A DNA stretch of 58,169 nucleotides, taken from positions 1 through 58,169 of the forward strand of contig JAFQKR010000072.1 in the NCBI GenBank assembly GCA_017396825.1, given 5' to 3'. Shown here in pieces: positions 24,887 to 33,232 of the stretch. The first letter of the stretch is position 1; each line of letters opens with the position of its first letter. Made by a program: the position numbers and the translations under genes. The stretch comes from Clostridia bacterium. Lineage in GTDB: Bacteria > Bacillota > Clostridia > Oscillospirales > CAG-382. The notes under the pieces are model-generated. The model had not been told where the DNA came from and did no database searches. It saw only the letters and a list, made by a program, of their open reading frames with translations.

Positions 24887-25327
24887 ATGAACAACGCTGA
24901 TTATAAAAAGTACACTACAGACCGCGCGAAGCGCTCAAGTTGCCTTTTAAACTCTGTTAAGGCGTTTTTTGTTGGCGGTTTTATATGCTGCATCGGGCAG
25001 GCCTTGTTTAATCTGTACCTTTGGTGGGGCGCCGATGAAAACACTGCGCGCACCCTTGTTTCCGTAACTCTTATTTTCGCGGCAGGACTTCTTACGGGGA
25101 TAGGTGTTTTTGATAAAATAGGTAAATTCTCCGGAGCAGGCACGCTGGTTCCTATAACTGGTTTTGCCAACGCAATAGCCGCCCCTGCCATCGAAAACAA
25201 AACAGAGGGAAAAATAAACGGCGTGTGCAGTAAAATGTTCGTAATGGCAGGTCCTGTTATCGTTTTCGGTACTCTTTCTTCTGCAATATACGGACTTGTA
25301 TACTATATTGTTACAAAGGTGCTTTAA
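24887..25327 (+). CDS. spoVAC: stage V sporulation protein AC
   Basis: A 146-residue membrane protein of the SpoVA channel that moves dipicolinic acid into the forespore and out at germination. Four to five hydrophobic segments are visible, with the family signatures FFVGGFICCIGQ and GAGTLVPITGFANA. SpoVAC is the mechanosensitive channel subunit in B. subtilis. AAGGGGTGA precedes ATG 24887. It is first of spoVAC-spoVAD-spoVAE; the stop abuts the spoVAD start directly. Expression in the forespore is expected, but I found no convincing sigma-G/F promoter. Confidence 0.94.
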   Translation: MNNADYKKYTTDRAKRSSCLLNSVKAFFVGGFICCIGQALFNLYLWWGADENTARTLVSVTLIFAAGLLTGIGVFDKIGKFSGAGTLVPITGFANAIAAPAIENKTEGKINGVCSKMFVMAGPVIVFGTLSSAIYGLVYYIVTKVL

Positions 25328-26332
25328 ATGAATAAATTGATAAAATTTGATAACGTATACGTTGAAGAAAGGGCGTCTGTGGTCGGCAAAACAGAAAAAG
25401 CAGGTCCTCTGTCCGCCTATTTCGATATGTGTGAGGAAGATGAATATTTCGGCACAGATACATGGGAAAAGGCAGAAAGTGAAATGACACACCGTTGCCT
25501 AAATCTCTTGATGTCCAAGAAAAAACTGAAAAGTGATGACATTGACCTGATATGCGGCGGTGATCTACTCAACCAATGTGTTGCAAGCAGCTTTGGCGTA
25601 AAGGAAAGCGGCGTGCCGTATCTTGGGCTTTACGGCGCTTGCTCCACTTTTGCAGAAGGCGTTATTTGTGCTTCCACTTTTATAAAAGCAGGCGCAATAA
25701 ACAGAGGTATTGCACACGCAAGCTCTCATTTCTGCTCTGCAGAAAAGCAGTATCGTTTTCCGCTGGAATACGGCGGTCAGAGGACTCCTACTTCTCAAAA
25801 CACCGTTACTGGTTGCGGCTCCTTGCTGCTTTCGACAGCGCCGTCGCCCATAAGGGTAAAGGATGGGATGGTAGGTAGAATCGTTGATGCGGGAATAACC
25901 GACGTTAACAACATGGGCGCCGCAATGGCAAAAGCAGCGGCAGACAGCCTTACCGAATACTTTGCCCTCTCCGATAAAAAGGCTTCGGATTTTGATATAA
26001 TTGCAACGGGCGATCTTGGCAGAGAGGGCTTTGAGATATGCTGTGAGCTGTTAGGAGATTCCATTGTGGGTCTTAAAGATAAATTTACCGATTGCGGAAT
26101 GCTTATATTTGACCTTGAAGGTCAGGACGTTCATGCGGGGGGCTCCGGGTGCGGTTGCAGTGCGGTGGTGACCGCAGGTTATTTTCTCAACAAGTTGTAT
26201 ATGGGTGAGATAAACAATCTTCTTTTGCTATCGACCGGCGCTTTGATGAACCCCACGACCGTTTTCCAAGGACAAAGTATTTCTGGTATCGCCCACGCAG
26301 TGCATTTTGAAAGGAACAGCGTTTATGCTTGA
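25328..26332 (+). CDS. spoVAD: stage V sporulation protein AD
   Basis: A 334-residue thiolase-fold protein that binds dipicolinic acid and peripherally associates with the SpoVA channel. Family segments are FDNVYVEERASVVGKTEKAG-type N-terminus, GLYGACSTFAEG, SSHFCSAEKQYRFPLEYG, and GSGCGCSA near the C-terminus. It starts on the base after the spoVAC stop and overlaps spoVAE by 8 bases, so the three are translationally coupled. Confidence 0.95.
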   Translation: MNKLIKFDNVYVEERASVVGKTEKAGPLSAYFDMCEEDEYFGTDTWEKAESEMTHRCLNLLMSKKKLKSDDIDLICGGDLLNQCVASSFGVKESGVPYLGLYGACSTFAEGVICASTFIKAGAINRGIAHASSHFCSAEKQYRFPLEYGGQRTPTSQNTVTGCGSLLLSTAPSPIRVKDGMVGRIVDAGITDVNNMGAAMAKAAADSLTEYFALSDKKASDFDIIATGDLGREGFEICCELLGDSIVGLKDKFTDCGMLIFDLEGQDVHAGGSGCGCSAVVTAGYFLNKLYMGEINNLLLLSTGALMNPTTVFQGQSISGIAHAVHFERNSVYA

Positions 26333-26681
26333 GTATGTAAGGGTGTTTTTGGTCGGCGGGCTTATTTGCGTGCTGGCTCAGATTTTAATAGATAAAACCG
26401 CTATGACGGGGGCTCGGATTCTGGTTTCCTACGTGGTTCTTGGTGTTATCCTCAGCGGTATAGGTGTTTATCAAAGGGTTGTGGACTTCGGCGGCGCCGG
26501 CGCCACCGTTCCAATCGTCGGCTTTGGCCATGCCTTAGCCGAGGGCACGAAAAAGGCAGTGGACGAAACGGGGCTTTTAGGCGCCCTTACAGGGGGCTTA
26601 ACGGGTACCGCCGCGGGAATAACGGCGGCTGTGGTCTTTGCCTTTTTGTGGTCCTTGATGTTTAAAAGCAGACAAAAATAG
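26325..26681 (+). CDS. spoVAE: stage V sporulation protein AE
   Basis: A 118-residue integral membrane component of the SpoVA channel (the short AEb type), homologous in pattern to SpoVAC: FLVGGLICVLAQ and GAGATVPIVGFGHA. ATG 26325 with AAAGGA (26310-26315) upstream is preferred to the earlier in-frame start at 26307. The set AC-AD-AE without AA, AB or AF is the reduced form common in Clostridia. Confidence 0.94.
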   Translation: MLEYVRVFLVGGLICVLAQILIDKTAMTGARILVSYVVLGVILSGIGVYQRVVDFGGAGATVPIVGFGHALAEGTKKAVDETGLLGALTGGLTGTAAGITAAVVFAFLWSLMFKSRQK

Positions 26682-26685
26682 TATT

Positions 26686-26715
26686 AAGCCGCAGGGGTTT
26701 TCCTGCGGCTTTGCT
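26686..26715. terminator. terminator between spoVAE and recR
   Basis: AAGCCGCAGG (26686-26695) pairs perfectly with CCTGCGGCTT (26702-26711). T-tracts are weak on both sides. It separates convergent genes. Confidence 0.75.
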
Positions 26716-26720
26716 GCTTG

Positions 26721-27308
26721 CTATATTTCTGTACGTCGTTCAATGGCCTTTGAGAGCGTAGAAACGTCGGCGTATTCAAGACTTGCGCCTACCTGCAATC
26801 CGTAGGCAAGTCTGGTTACCTTAACCCCTAAGGGAGAGATCAGCTTTTTAAGATACATAGCGGTGGACTCGCCCTCGATGCTTGGGTTCGTTGCCACTAT
26901 GACCTCGGTAACGGCTCCGTCAAGCCTTTTTATAAGCTCTCTTACCTTAAGCTGTTCTGGGCCTATGCCGTCAAGTGGGGAAATAACGCCCCCCAAAACG
27001 TGATACACACCGTTAAACTCCCTCGTTTCCTCGATAGCGGTCATACTGCGGGAGTCCTCAACAACACAGATAACACTGCCGTCACGGCGTTCGCTGCCGC
27101 AAACGTCGCATACTTCCGTTTCGCTGAGACAACAGCAAACAGAGCAAAGCTTTATGCTTTGCTTAGCATACATTAATGCGTCGGCAAACTCCTTTACCTC
27201 TGTCTCGGGCTTGGATAAGATGTGATAAGCAAGCCTTGCGGCAGTCTTTCTGCCAATACCGGGGAGCTTTGAAAACTGGTTTACCAGCCTTTCCAGTGAT
27301 GGTGTCAT
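26721..27308 (-). CDS. recR: recombination mediator RecR
   Basis: A 195-residue protein that works with RecO to load RecA. Helix-hairpin-helix at the N-terminus (LPGIGRKTAARLAYH), C4 zinc finger (CSVCC and CDVCGS, about 57-72), then a Toprim domain starting VICVVEDSRSM. It starts 3 bases after the ybaB stop, in the conserved dnaX-ybaB-recR cluster. Confidence 0.96.
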   Translation of the reverse strand: MTPSLERLVNQFSKLPGIGRKTAARLAYHILSKPETEVKEFADALMYAKQSIKLCSVCCCLSETEVCDVCGSERRDGSVICVVEDSRSMTAIEETREFNGVYHVLGGVISPLDGIGPEQLKVRELIKRLDGAVTEVIVATNPSIEGESTAMYLKKLISPLGVKVTRLAYGLQVGASLEYADVSTLSKAIERRTEI

Positions 27309-27311
27309 CTC

Positions 27312-27659
27312 TTAAAACATACCGGGCACGTTCATGCCGCCGGTAACCTTGGACATAGCCTCGCTGTTGGTGGTTTCAACGGTCTTGTAAGCCTCGTTAA
27401 CAGCGGCAACAATAATATCCTGCATGGTTTCGATGTCGTCGGGGTCAACTATATCGGGGGAGATTTCAATGGTCTTAATGACCTTGTCGCCGCCGATAAC
27501 AACGGTAACCGCGCCGCCGCCTGCATTTACGGTGTATTCCTTTTGTTCAAGCTCCTCTTGAAGCTTTTCCATTTCTTCCTGCATTTTCTGCGCCTGTCTT
27601 ATCATGGCGTTCATGTTCTGAGGACCGCCGCCCATACCTTGAGGTAATCTTACTTTCAT
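27312..27659 (-). CDS. YbaB/EbfC nucleoid-associated protein
   Basis: A 115-residue dimeric DNA-binding protein. A Gly/Gln-rich N-terminus precedes a long charged helix (about 20-42), then GGGAVTVVIGGDKVIKTIEISPDIVDPDD, the typical beta segment, and a short C-terminus ending GGMNVPGMF. Between dnaX (73-base gap) and recR (3-base gap), as in most Firmicutes. Confidence 0.95.
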   Translation of the reverse strand: MKVRLPQGMGGGPQNMNAMIRQAQKMQEEMEKLQEELEQKEYTVNAGGGAVTVVIGGDKVIKTIEISPDIVDPDDIETMQDIIVAAVNEAYKTVETTNSEAMSKVTGGMNVPGMF

Positions 27660-27732
27660 GGTTTCTGTCTCCTTATTCTATTGTTTTATCCGTTTTAATC
27701 TCCGTATATTAAGTCTGTTTCAGTATCCAAAT

Positions 27733-29277
27733 TTACATCAAATCGTCAAGAGGGATCTCCGTAGGTGCTTCGACACCGTTAGGCTCGTGTACGGACACCG
27801 CGGCGTTTGCTTTTATAGCAATAGATGCGGCGTCTGTTAGGAACGATAATGCACTTTCAGCGGAAAGCACTGAGTAACCGATAGCGTTATCGGGATAAAT
27901 ATGAAGTGTTGTATCCTCCAGGCTGTATGTGCACGTAGAAGCAAAAGCGTAAATTGATCCTGCTCCACGCTTTACCAACGCATCCAAAAACTCTGCCTTG
28001 GCGGAAAATCCTTTCTTTGAAGGCTTGGTTGATTCTTTTTTTTGCGGTGGTGCGTTTTCCTTCTTAACTGTTTCCTTGGGCTTGTCTGCTTGTACGGTAG
28101 GAGCGCTTCTTAAAGGAATACCCGCCTCTAATGCGGCAACTCTTGCTCGTAAAGCATCAATTCCGTCAGAAAACGATGGTTGCGATAGCTTTATTACTGC
28201 CATCTCCGCTACTAGGCGTTTGTTGTGTGCGGAGAGCCCCATGCGTGAACGGGCCTCGGAAAGCACGTCGAAAAAGTAAACGAGAGTTTCTTTTGTGGTA
28301 GTTTCAGCCAGTGCAGTTAGGGAATCAAACATACTGTGGCTGAAGCAGAATGAACTTCCCAACCTGTTAAGGGTGATCCCCGGAAGGCTTTGTATAACCA
28401 AAAGATCTCGTGTAAGATAAGTCAACTGGTCGATAAGCGTTGCAAGATCGCGTGAGCCCTTGTAAAGCCTGTCAAGCACATCCATTGCAGATGAAACGTT
28501 GCCCTCTGCGGCAAATTGCAGCAGGGACACAACCTCCTCGTTGTTTGCAACGCCAAGCTGCTTTTCAGCGGAGGCATAGTCTATTATATTGGTTTTGGAT
28601 GAAGCAGTGCAGGATTCAAGCAAACTCAACGCATCGCGCATGGCACCATCAGAAAGCCTTGCTATCAGGTTTACCGCTTCATCGTCTATTTCGATGTTTT
28701 CGTTGGCGCAGACGTGTCGAACTCGGTCTGAAATAACATCTGCATCTATTCGTCTAAACTCAAAGCGTTGGCAACGGGAAAGGATAGTTGCGGGGATTTT
28801 TTGAAGCTCGGTAGTCGCCAAAATAAACAGAACGTATTCAGGTGGTTCTTCTAACGTTTTAAGAAGCGCGTTGTTCGCGCTGTCGGTAAGCATGTGAACC
28901 TCGTCGATGATATAAACGCGCTTTTTTAGAGTGGACGGAGGATAGACCACCTCGTCTCTTATAGAGCGTATACCGTCAACGCCGTTGTTGCTGGCTGCGT
29001 CTATCTCAAGCACGTCTGTGGAAGTGCCGCTGTCTATCTCTATGCAAGCAGAACATTTACCGCAAGGGCTTCCGTTTTCGGGCGCAAGGCAGTTTACTGC
29101 TTTAGCAAGAACCTTTGCACAAGTTGTTTTGCCGGTACCGTGAGTACCGCAGAACAGATAAGCGTGGGAAACGGTATTTGAAATAACCTGATTGCGTAAC
29201 ACGGTTGTAACGTGCTCCTGACCGCAAACCTCGTCAAAGGCAGCAGGACGCCATTTTCTGTATAACGCCTTGTACAT
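27733..29277 (-). CDS. dnaX: DNA polymerase III subunit gamma/tau
   Basis: Clamp-loader ATPase, 514 residues. Walker A is GTHGTGKTTCAK, the zinc cysteines are in CLAPENGSPCGKCSACIEI, Walker B is IIDEVHMLT, and the sensor region is SRCQRFEFR. After the AAA+ and collar domains (about 1-360) comes a Lys/Pro-rich linker (KKENAPPQKKESTKPSKK) and a short C-terminal tau-like domain. GGAGG precedes ATG 29277. The SRP RNA gene lies just upstream, a conserved arrangement. Confidence 0.95.
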   Translation of the reverse strand: MYKALYRKWRPAAFDEVCGQEHVTTVLRNQVISNTVSHAYLFCGTHGTGKTTCAKVLAKAVNCLAPENGSPCGKCSACIEIDSGTSTDVLEIDAASNNGVDGIRSIRDEVVYPPSTLKKRVYIIDEVHMLTDSANNALLKTLEEPPEYVLFILATTELQKIPATILSRCQRFEFRRIDADVISDRVRHVCANENIEIDDEAVNLIARLSDGAMRDALSLLESCTASSKTNIIDYASAEKQLGVANNEEVVSLLQFAAEGNVSSAMDVLDRLYKGSRDLATLIDQLTYLTRDLLVIQSLPGITLNRLGSSFCFSHSMFDSLTALAETTTKETLVYFFDVLSEARSRMGLSAHNKRLVAEMAVIKLSQPSFSDGIDALRARVAALEAGIPLRSAPTVQADKPKETVKKENAPPQKKESTKPSKKGFSAKAEFLDALVKRGAGSIYAFASTCTYSLEDTTLHIYPDNAIGYSVLSAESALSFLTDAASIAIKANAAVSVHEPNGVEAPTEIPLDDLM

Positions 29278-29305
29278 ACCGAAAGCCTCCTTTCAAAATC
29301 AAATA

Positions 29306-29484
29306 TACAGAATATGACCATTCTATCCGACAGTTGCGACTGAAAACAGGCTTCCTTGCGGCACACCAAAGACACCGCTTAATGCTGCTTGGTTCCCCAC
29401 CTGACATAATTCACGGCTTTTGATTGCGCAAGACCCATTAACGCCGCAACTGCCGGATAGAATGGCCATATTCTGTATATCTGC
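29306..29484 (-). ncRNA. ffs: SRP RNA (4.5S-like, small type)
   Basis: RNA core of the signal recognition particle. On the minus strand the apical domain reads GTCAGGTGGGGAACCAAGC then AGCATTAAG (plus positions 29376-29405), a GGAA tetraloop with the conserved AGCAGC internal loop. The ends form a long helix: TACAGAATATG-CCATTCTATCCG and CGGATAGAATGG-CATATTCTGTA (29306-29331 with 29453-29478). No Alu domain is seen, so it is a single long hairpin of about 170 nt, unlike the larger B. subtilis form. It lies upstream of dnaX with its own promoter. Exact ends are estimated. Confidence 0.9.
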
Positions 29485-29490
29485 CCGCAT

Positions 29491-29519
29491 ATTATAACAG
29501 ATATTTTTCTTAATTTCAA
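29491..29519 (-). promoter_or_regulatory. promoter of SRP RNA
   Basis: On the minus strand, TTGAAA (29514-29519), 17-base spacer, TATAAT (29491-29496). Start about 29484. Confidence 0.85.
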
Positions 29520-29543
29520 TAGTGTTTTTAAAAAATATTTTGG

Positions 29544-29572
29544 TTGACAAACGATAGGGTATAGATTATAAT
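29544..29572 (+). promoter_or_regulatory. promoter of the DUF2812-mnmA unit
   Basis: TTGACA (29544-29549), 17-base spacer, TATAAT (29567-29572). Start about 29579. It is divergent from the SRP RNA promoter, with about 24 bases between the -35 boxes. Confidence 0.9.
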
Positions 29573-29622
29573 CAATATGTTAAACTGTATAAGTCTATAC
29601 AGTGACGAAAGGGTGGTATATT

Positions 29623-30279
29623 TTGTCCATAGATACTGTAAAAACACAAAAGATTGATAAATTGTTTTTTTCTGCGGTTAAAGAAGAAGAATGGCTTAAT
29701 TCCATGGCGGCTAAGGGCTTAGTTTTGGAAAGTCGTAAACTCAGCGGTTATATTTTTACCGCCTCCCCTGATGCGGCTAAGTATTATTATTCGGTTTGTC
29801 AGTTGCCCGCGTCTAACGAGTCTGAAATTTCTCGTGACATTATTTCAAAACGAATTAATGATGGCGCTGTATTGCTTTATGCTTACGCTAACAAGGCATA
29901 TTTTGTGACTCCTCTTAAAAATACAGATGCTTTTGAGGGAGTGTTAAAAGATGCTGAGAGCAAGCGTCGTCACCTAAAGGGCACTCTTGCCTTTAACGCT
30001 TCGTTGCTTGCATTTTGGCTTGGGCTTTTATGCTACAACCTTATATATTGGGTGCGTTTTGATTCTGCAGGTGTTATCGCCGAAAAAAAGGAAGGCATTC
30101 TGTGGAATTATACAATTGATATGTCGGCTATATTCGGTGACTATCCAACCACGCCATATATTTCTCTGTTCATTGTATTGACGGTTCTTTGTATACCCTT
30201 TACAGTTTATTTTTTGGATCAGTATTTGTATTCACGCCGCTTTGTTAAGACAGCTTTTGAGTTATGGGCGAAAAAGTAA
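29623..30279 (+). CDS. DUF2812-like membrane protein
   Basis: A 218-residue protein. TTG 29623 is chosen because AAAGGGTGG (29608-29616) is 6 bases upstream; the in-frame GTG 29602 would place that site in the gene. The N-terminal half contains EEEWLNSMAAKGLVLES, the hallmark of DUF2812 proteins, which often accompany PadR regulators; no PadR gene is here. The C-terminal half has two hydrophobic helices (about 120-145 and 178-200). Function unknown. Its 3' end overlaps mnmA by 16 bases. Confidence 0.75.
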   Translation: MSIDTVKTQKIDKLFFSAVKEEEWLNSMAAKGLVLESRKLSGYIFTASPDAAKYYYSVCQLPASNESEISRDIISKRINDGAVLLYAYANKAYFVTPLKNTDAFEGVLKDAESKRRHLKGTLAFNASLLAFWLGLLCYNLIYWVRFDSAGVIAEKKEGILWNYTIDMSAIFGDYPTTPYISLFIVLTVLCIPFTVYFLDQYLYSRRFVKTAFELWAKK

Positions 30280-31292
30280 TTCTTGGTCTTTCGGGCGGTA
30301 TGGACAGTGCTTACGTAGCTATAAAGCTTTTAGAGATGGGCTACGATGTCACCGCCGTAAATATTATAATGTGTGACGATTGTGATGGCTCTGAATCGTC
30401 AAGGAAATTGGCTGAAGGGCTTGGGATAAAGTTTGATGTTATAGATGCAAGGCGTGACTTTGAGGAACTGGTAATAAAGCCTTTTGTAAGCTCTTACGTC
30501 TCCGGCGTTACGCCCAATCCTTGCGTCCTTTGTAATCCCACAGTGAAGATCGGAAAGCTTTTTTCGTATATGAAGTCTCATGGCGCCGATTACGTTGCAA
30601 CGGGTCATTATGCAGCCCCGGTTAAGTGCGGTGACCGTTGGGGCTTTGCACCTGCTAAGGATGTGGGAAAGGATCAGGGATATTTTTTGTACGCTCTTCC
30701 TCAGGAGATGTTTCCGCATTTGCTTATGCCCTTGGGAAGCGTTTTAAAAAACGATATCAAAGCTTTTTTTGCGGAGGAGAACAGTGTAATTACTCCGCCG
30801 AAGACGGAAAGCACTGATATTTGCTTCGTTTCGGGCAAAAGCTACACCGATATAATTTCAGCCTATGCGCCCTTGCCTCCTTCCGGTAATTTTATCGATG
30901 AATTTGGAACGATTCTTGGTGTGCATAAAGGGATACATAATTATACCGTGGGGCAGAGAAAGGGCCTTAGTATTGCCTTGGGCAAGCCTGCCTACGTTTC
31001 AAGGATAGATCCCGTTGGTAATACTGTTACCCTTTCTACCGGCAAGGCTTTAGTTGAAGGGTTTTCGGTAAAAAATGTGAATCGTGTTGTCGCTTCAAGG
31101 CTTAATGACGGCGATAGATTTGCGGTGCGTGTCAGATACCGTGCGCGCCCCGTAGGGTGTTCTTTGGCGAACGTTAACGACAGCAAAATCAATTGTGTTT
31201 TTGACGAGCCTCAACCGCCGGTTGCTTCGGGGCAGTCTGCCGTTTTTTACAACGAAGACGGAATTATAGCCTTTGGCGGTACTATTGTTTGA
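30264..31292 (+). CDS. mnmA: tRNA-specific 2-thiouridylase
   Basis: Makes 2-thiouridine at tRNA wobble U34 (Lys, Glu, Gln), 342 residues. PP-loop GLSGGMDS (8-15); catalytic Cys90 in NPCVLCNP and Cys187 in STDICFV, which form the persulfide/disulfide pair; ATGHY (112-116) and NYTVGQRKGL also fit. Slightly shorter than E. coli MnmA. The start overlaps the DUF2812 gene by 16 bases, and there is no cysteine desulfurase next to it, unlike many Firmicutes. Confidence 0.93.
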   Translation: MGEKVILGLSGGMDSAYVAIKLLEMGYDVTAVNIIMCDDCDGSESSRKLAEGLGIKFDVIDARRDFEELVIKPFVSSYVSGVTPNPCVLCNPTVKIGKLFSYMKSHGADYVATGHYAAPVKCGDRWGFAPAKDVGKDQGYFLYALPQEMFPHLLMPLGSVLKNDIKAFFAEENSVITPPKTESTDICFVSGKSYTDIISAYAPLPPSGNFIDEFGTILGVHKGIHNYTVGQRKGLSIALGKPAYVSRIDPVGNTVTLSTGKALVEGFSVKNVNRVVASRLNDGDRFAVRVRYRARPVGCSLANVNDSKINCVFDEPQPPVASGQSAVFYNEDGIIAFGGTIV

Positions 31293-31308
31293 ATTATGGA
31301 GGAAGTTT

Positions 31309-32244
31309 ATGAGTGAGTATAGTGTAAAGCTTACAAAGCTGGTAGATGAGTTTTCTCTTGAAGGTATAGTTGTTCCCGATAATATTAACGATATAGTGGT
31401 AACCCGTTCAGACGTCAGCCGTCCGGGGCTTCCTCTTTGCGGATACTTTGAATATTTTGAGGGCGGCCGTATACAGATAATGGGCCGAATGGAGATTAGT
31501 TTTATTGAAAGCCTTTCTCCCGAAAAACGCATAGAGGCCTTGAGCAACTTTTTGTCAAAGGGCGTAGTGTGCGTAGTAGTTACAGCGGGGCTGGACGTTT
31601 GCGAGGATTTGGTAGATCTGTGTAAAGAATACAATACTCCCTTGTATCGCACAACGAATGATACTTCTAATTTTACTGCAGCGCTCATAGCATCTCTTAA
31701 TATACATTTGGCTGAGCGAATTACTCTGCACGGCGTACTCATAGAGGTCTACGGCGAAGGCATACTGCTTCTAGGAGACAGCGGTATGGGTAAAAGTGAA
31801 ACGGCTATCGAGCTTGTAAAGCGCGGTCATCGTTTGATTGCGGACGATTCCGTTGACATCAAGCGTGTTTCTGCAAAGACACTTGTTGGCTCTGCGCCTG
31901 AAATAATAAGGCACTACGTTGAAATGCGCGGTATCGGTATAGTTGACATAAGACGGATTTTCGGCATGGGTGCGATAAAGCTTAGTGAAAAGATAGATCT
32001 TATTATTAACATAGAAGATTGGGAAAAGGGTAAAGTGTACGAAAGACTGGGGCTTGTTGATACGTATACTGATATCCTTGGTATAAAGATTCCTTCTATA
32101 ACCGTTCCCGTTACACCGGGCCGTAATCTTGCGGTTATTATAGAGATCGCGGCTATGAACAACCGTCAAAAGCGAATGGGCTATAACACGGCGGAGGAAT
32201 TTAACAAAAAGCTTATCTCGATGTACGAAGAAAGTGAGAGCTGA
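31309..32244 (+). CDS. hprK: HPr kinase/phosphorylase
   Basis: Bifunctional enzyme that phosphorylates and dephosphorylates Ser46 of HPr, the switch for carbon catabolite repression in Firmicutes. 311 residues. Walker A GDSGMGKS (156-163) and the HPrK signature EMRGIGIVDIRRIFG are present. ATG 31309 with GGAGGAAG upstream is preferred to the longer frame from 31273 inside mnmA. It is followed after 2 bases by a ROK sugar kinase, consistent with a sugar-metabolism pairing. Confidence 0.96.
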   Translation: MSEYSVKLTKLVDEFSLEGIVVPDNINDIVVTRSDVSRPGLPLCGYFEYFEGGRIQIMGRMEISFIESLSPEKRIEALSNFLSKGVVCVVVTAGLDVCEDLVDLCKEYNTPLYRTTNDTSNFTAALIASLNIHLAERITLHGVLIEVYGEGILLLGDSGMGKSETAIELVKRGHRLIADDSVDIKRVSAKTLVGSAPEIIRHYVEMRGIGIVDIRRIFGMGAIKLSEKIDLIINIEDWEKGKVYERLGLVDTYTDILGIKIPSITVPVTPGRNLAVIIEIAAMNNRQKRMGYNTAEEFNKKLISMYEESES

Positions 32245-32246
32245 TT

Positions 32247-33203
32247 ATGTATACGATAGGTATTGATCTCGGCGGAACTAATTTAAAGGGTGGTCTTTGT
32301 GATGGTGATGGAAACATCGTAAAGAAAATGAGCATCCCTACTGACAGAAAAAGCACTGCGGACAGTATAGTTGACGATATGGCAAAGCTTTGCAATCTGC
32401 TGATAGTCGAAGCCGGTGTTGCGAGGGAAGATATAGAATATGTGGGTATTGCTGCACCCGGCACCGCCGACATAGAAAAAGGGCAAATGGTATATTGTAA
32501 CAACCTGCCATTTTTACGCTATCCGATCGTTGACGAGTTTAAAAAACGTTTCTCCGGTTGTGATGTTTACATAGAAAACGATGCAAACGCAGCGGCACTT
32601 GGAGAAGCTATGTGCGGCGGCGCAAAGGGTTGTCCAAACATGGTACTAATTACGTTGGGTACGGGTGTTGGCAGCGGAATAATCATTGACGGTAAGATCT
32701 ATTCCGGCTTTAATTATTCCGGCGCTGAGCTTGGTCATATAGTTATTACCCTCGGCGGCAGACAGTGTACATGTGGCAGACGCGGCTGTTGGGAGGCGTA
32801 TTCCTCTGCAACGGCTTTGATAAACTTTACAAAGGCCGCTATGGAAAGGCACCGCGATTCTTTTATGTGGGAACAGTGCGGAGGTGACTTGAACAAGGTT
32901 GACGGTCAGACGGCATTTCGTTCTGCTGACAATGGTGACAAACACGCAAAAGCGGTAGTAAGAAAGTATATAAAGAGTCTCGCTTGCGGAATAATAAATA
33001 TCATTAACATATTCCAGCCCGAAGTCCTATGTATAGGCGGCGGGATTTCCAACGAGGGTGATAATTTGTTTATCCCCTTGATGAAGGTTGTTGAAAAAGA
33101 ACAGTATTCCAGATTCTGTGATAAGAAAACAGAGATACGCATGGCAAAGCTAGGTAACGATGCAGGAATAATCGGCGCCGCCATGCTTGGGCGCCAAAAG
33201 TGA
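32247..33203 (+). CDS. ROK family glucokinase
   Basis: A 318-residue ROK sugar kinase, probably ATP-dependent glucokinase. N-terminal phosphate motif IGIDLGGTNLKGG; ENDANAAALGE carries the catalytic Asp; the GxGxG segment is LGTGVGSGI; the ROK zinc motif is CTCGRRGCWE. ATP-binding CIGGGISNEG is near the C-terminus. Sugar specificity is inferred from similarity of pattern to GlcK. It is immediately downstream of hprK. Confidence 0.9.
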   Translation: MYTIGIDLGGTNLKGGLCDGDGNIVKKMSIPTDRKSTADSIVDDMAKLCNLLIVEAGVAREDIEYVGIAAPGTADIEKGQMVYCNNLPFLRYPIVDEFKKRFSGCDVYIENDANAAALGEAMCGGAKGCPNMVLITLGTGVGSGIIIDGKIYSGFNYSGAELGHIVITLGGRQCTCGRRGCWEAYSSATALINFTKAAMERHRDSFMWEQCGGDLNKVDGQTAFRSADNGDKHAKAVVRKYIKSLACGIINIINIFQPEVLCIGGGISNEGDNLFIPLMKVVEKEQYSRFCDKKTEIRMAKLGNDAGIIGAAMLGRQK

Positions 33204-33210
33204 AAGGAGC

Positions 33211-33224
33211 AGCGCGGTCGCGCT
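33211..33224 (+). promoter_or_regulatory. hairpin between the lon ribosome site and start codon
   Basis: AAAGGAG (33203-33209) is the only good ribosome site for lon, yet ATG 33233 is 23 bases away. AGCGC (33211-33215) and GCGCT (33220-33224) form a 5-bp GC-rich stem in that spacer. Looping it out leaves 9 bases, an optimal spacing. Confidence 0.5.
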
Positions 33225-33232
33225 TTTAAATA

